Shown here: positions 14,043 through 14,879 of the stretch, piece by piece
Layout: every line of letters starts with the position of its first letter
Position numbering within the stretch: position 1 is the stretch's first letter
Origin: Gammaproteobacteria bacterium
Lineage (GTDB): Bacteria > Pseudomonadota > Gammaproteobacteria > Magnimaribacterales > Magnimaribacteraceae
Direction: 5' to 3'
Length of the DNA stretch: 14,879 nucleotides
NCBI GenBank assembly: GCA_002730855.1
Contig: PCBA01000013.1
Coordinates: forward strand, 1-14,879
Translations under genes and position numbers: made by a program
Notes under the pieces: model-generated
Database searches by the model: none
What the model saw: the letters and a program-made list of their open reading frames with translations, nothing else
What the model was told of the DNA's origin: nothing

Positions 14043-14879
14043 ATGAACGACGAGCCCCCAAGTATACCGGCTGAGTCTAATAGGCTTGGCATTAGAAATA
14101 AGATTAGAGAAAAGATAAAAGAAATATATCAAAACTTTTCTTACAAACCCCAGAATAAACAAGAACTGGCTGGATCAATAAGAGATTCAAGCGAGAGAGG
14201 AGTCCTTGAAAAAGGAACCCTTAACATGATTGAAGGTGCTCTGAAGGTATCAACTGACCAAGTTAGAGACATCATGATTCCAAGGCCTCAGATGGTTTAT
14301 GTTGATAGCGAAGAAAGTCCTGAAGATTTCTTACCTAGAGTTGTTAAGTCTAGTCACTCTAGATTTCCTGTAATAAATACTGAATCTGACAAAATTGAAG
14401 GAATATTGTTGGCAAAAGACCTACTGCCCTTTCTTTCTAGCCAGGATATGGGAGATTTTGAGCTGTCAAAACTTATAAGACCGGCAATCTTAATACCTGA
14501 AAGTAAAAAACTTAATGTTTTATTAGATGAGCTTAGGGCCGGAAGAAACCATATGGCAATTATTATTGATGAATATGGTGGAATTACTGGTCTAGTAACA
14601 ATCGAGGACGTTTTAGAGGAAATTGTAGGAGAAATTGAAGATGAGCACGATAAAGATAGTGGAACTTTAATTAAAGAGATAGCTAAAGATGAGTTTTTAG
14701 TATCAGCATTAACGCCAATAGATGTATTTAATGAAAAGTTTAACTCAAACTTAAGCGATAAAGACTTTGATACTCTGGGTGGAATAATTATGCATCATTT
14801 TGCAAGATTCCCTAAACCTAATGACGCAATAAATATTGACAACCTTCGTTTCGTTATTAATTCAATTGAGAGGAGAAGA
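14043..14879 (+). CDS. corC: CorC-type CBS-domain protein (YbeX), 3' end cut by window edge
   Basis: Cytosolic CBS-pair protein linked to magnesium/cobalt efflux and, more recently, to ribosome metabolism through its partnership with ybeZ-ybeY. From ATG 14043, 279 codons are open to the window edge; E. coli CorC has 292 residues, so only about a dozen are likely missing. It has no DUF21 membrane domain, which separates it from CorB/HlyC-type transporters. The first CBS domain begins with VRDIMIPRPQMVYVD (74-88), the second at about 142-195 includes DEYGGITGLVTIEDVLEEIVG (176-196), where adenine nucleotides usually bind, and the transporter-associated CorC_HlyC domain starts near 208. It continues the miaB-ybeZ-ybeY operon, in which lnt usually follows next, outside this window. 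Confidence 0.95.
   Translation, partial: MNDEPPSIPAESNRLGIRNKIREKIKEIYQNFSYKPQNKQELAGSIRDSSERGVLEKGTLNMIEGALKVSTDQVRDIMIPRPQMVYVDSEESPEDFLPRVVKSSHSRFPVINTESDKIEGILLAKDLLPFLSSQDMGDFELSKLIRPAILIPESKKLNVLLDELRAGRNHMAIIIDEYGGITGLVTIEDVLEEIVGEIEDEHDKDSGTLIKEIAKDEFLVSALTPIDVFNEKFNSNLSDKDFDTLGGIIMHHFARFPKPNDAINIDNLRFVINSIERRR

Overview
The window is an A+T-rich stretch of core bacterial chromosome. Every gene I can identify is a conserved housekeeping gene in a gammaproteobacterial arrangement: tkt-pgk-fba next to metK, ubiE-ubiB with tatABC, orn, and miaB-ybeZ-ybeY-corC. The low G+C, very short intergenic gaps, overlapping genes, few Shine-Dalgarno sequences, and short TatA and TatB proteins point to a streamlined, probably marine gammaproteobacterium of the SAR86 or similar kind. 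That placement is inference, not a measured phylogeny.

Layout. (1) Bases 1-794, minus strand: the N-terminal two thirds of metK, cut by the window edge. It is divergent from (2) bases 928-5562, plus strand: tkt, pgk, a class I fructose-bisphosphate aldolase and dtd, packed within 3-30 bases of one another. This central-carbon operon lacks the epd/gap gene usual in E. coli-like clusters, and its aldolase is class I rather than the usual class II. (3) Bases 5544-10250, minus strand: a lipoprotein of the DUF6279 type, then ubiE, ubiB, hisE, tatA, tatB and tatC, read in that order and apparently one operon. It joins ubiquinone synthesis, a histidine-pathway enzyme and the Tat translocase; ubiJ and hisI, often found at this locus, are absent. 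(4) Bases 10297-10845: orn on the plus strand, whose stop codon abuts the stop of a minus-strand DUF1820 gene (10846-11181). (5) Bases 11246-14879, plus strand: miaB, ybeZ (PhoH-like), ybeY and corC, a tRNA/rRNA-maturation cluster. corC is cut a few residues before its expected end.

I found no rRNA, tRNA, CRISPR, insertion sequence, prophage or convincing intrinsic terminator. No stretch longer than 133 bases lacks a gene. I see no undescribed system here. The observations worth checking are gene-content and residue-level departures from the family norm: the class I aldolase, missing ubiJ, a DYA in place of the DFG-like motif in UbiB, an altered motif in DTD, and a recurring 8-bp palindrome. 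Three start codons were decided from sequence: fba at 4111, the DUF1820 gene at 11181, and tatA, a 54-residue gene at 6539-6703.
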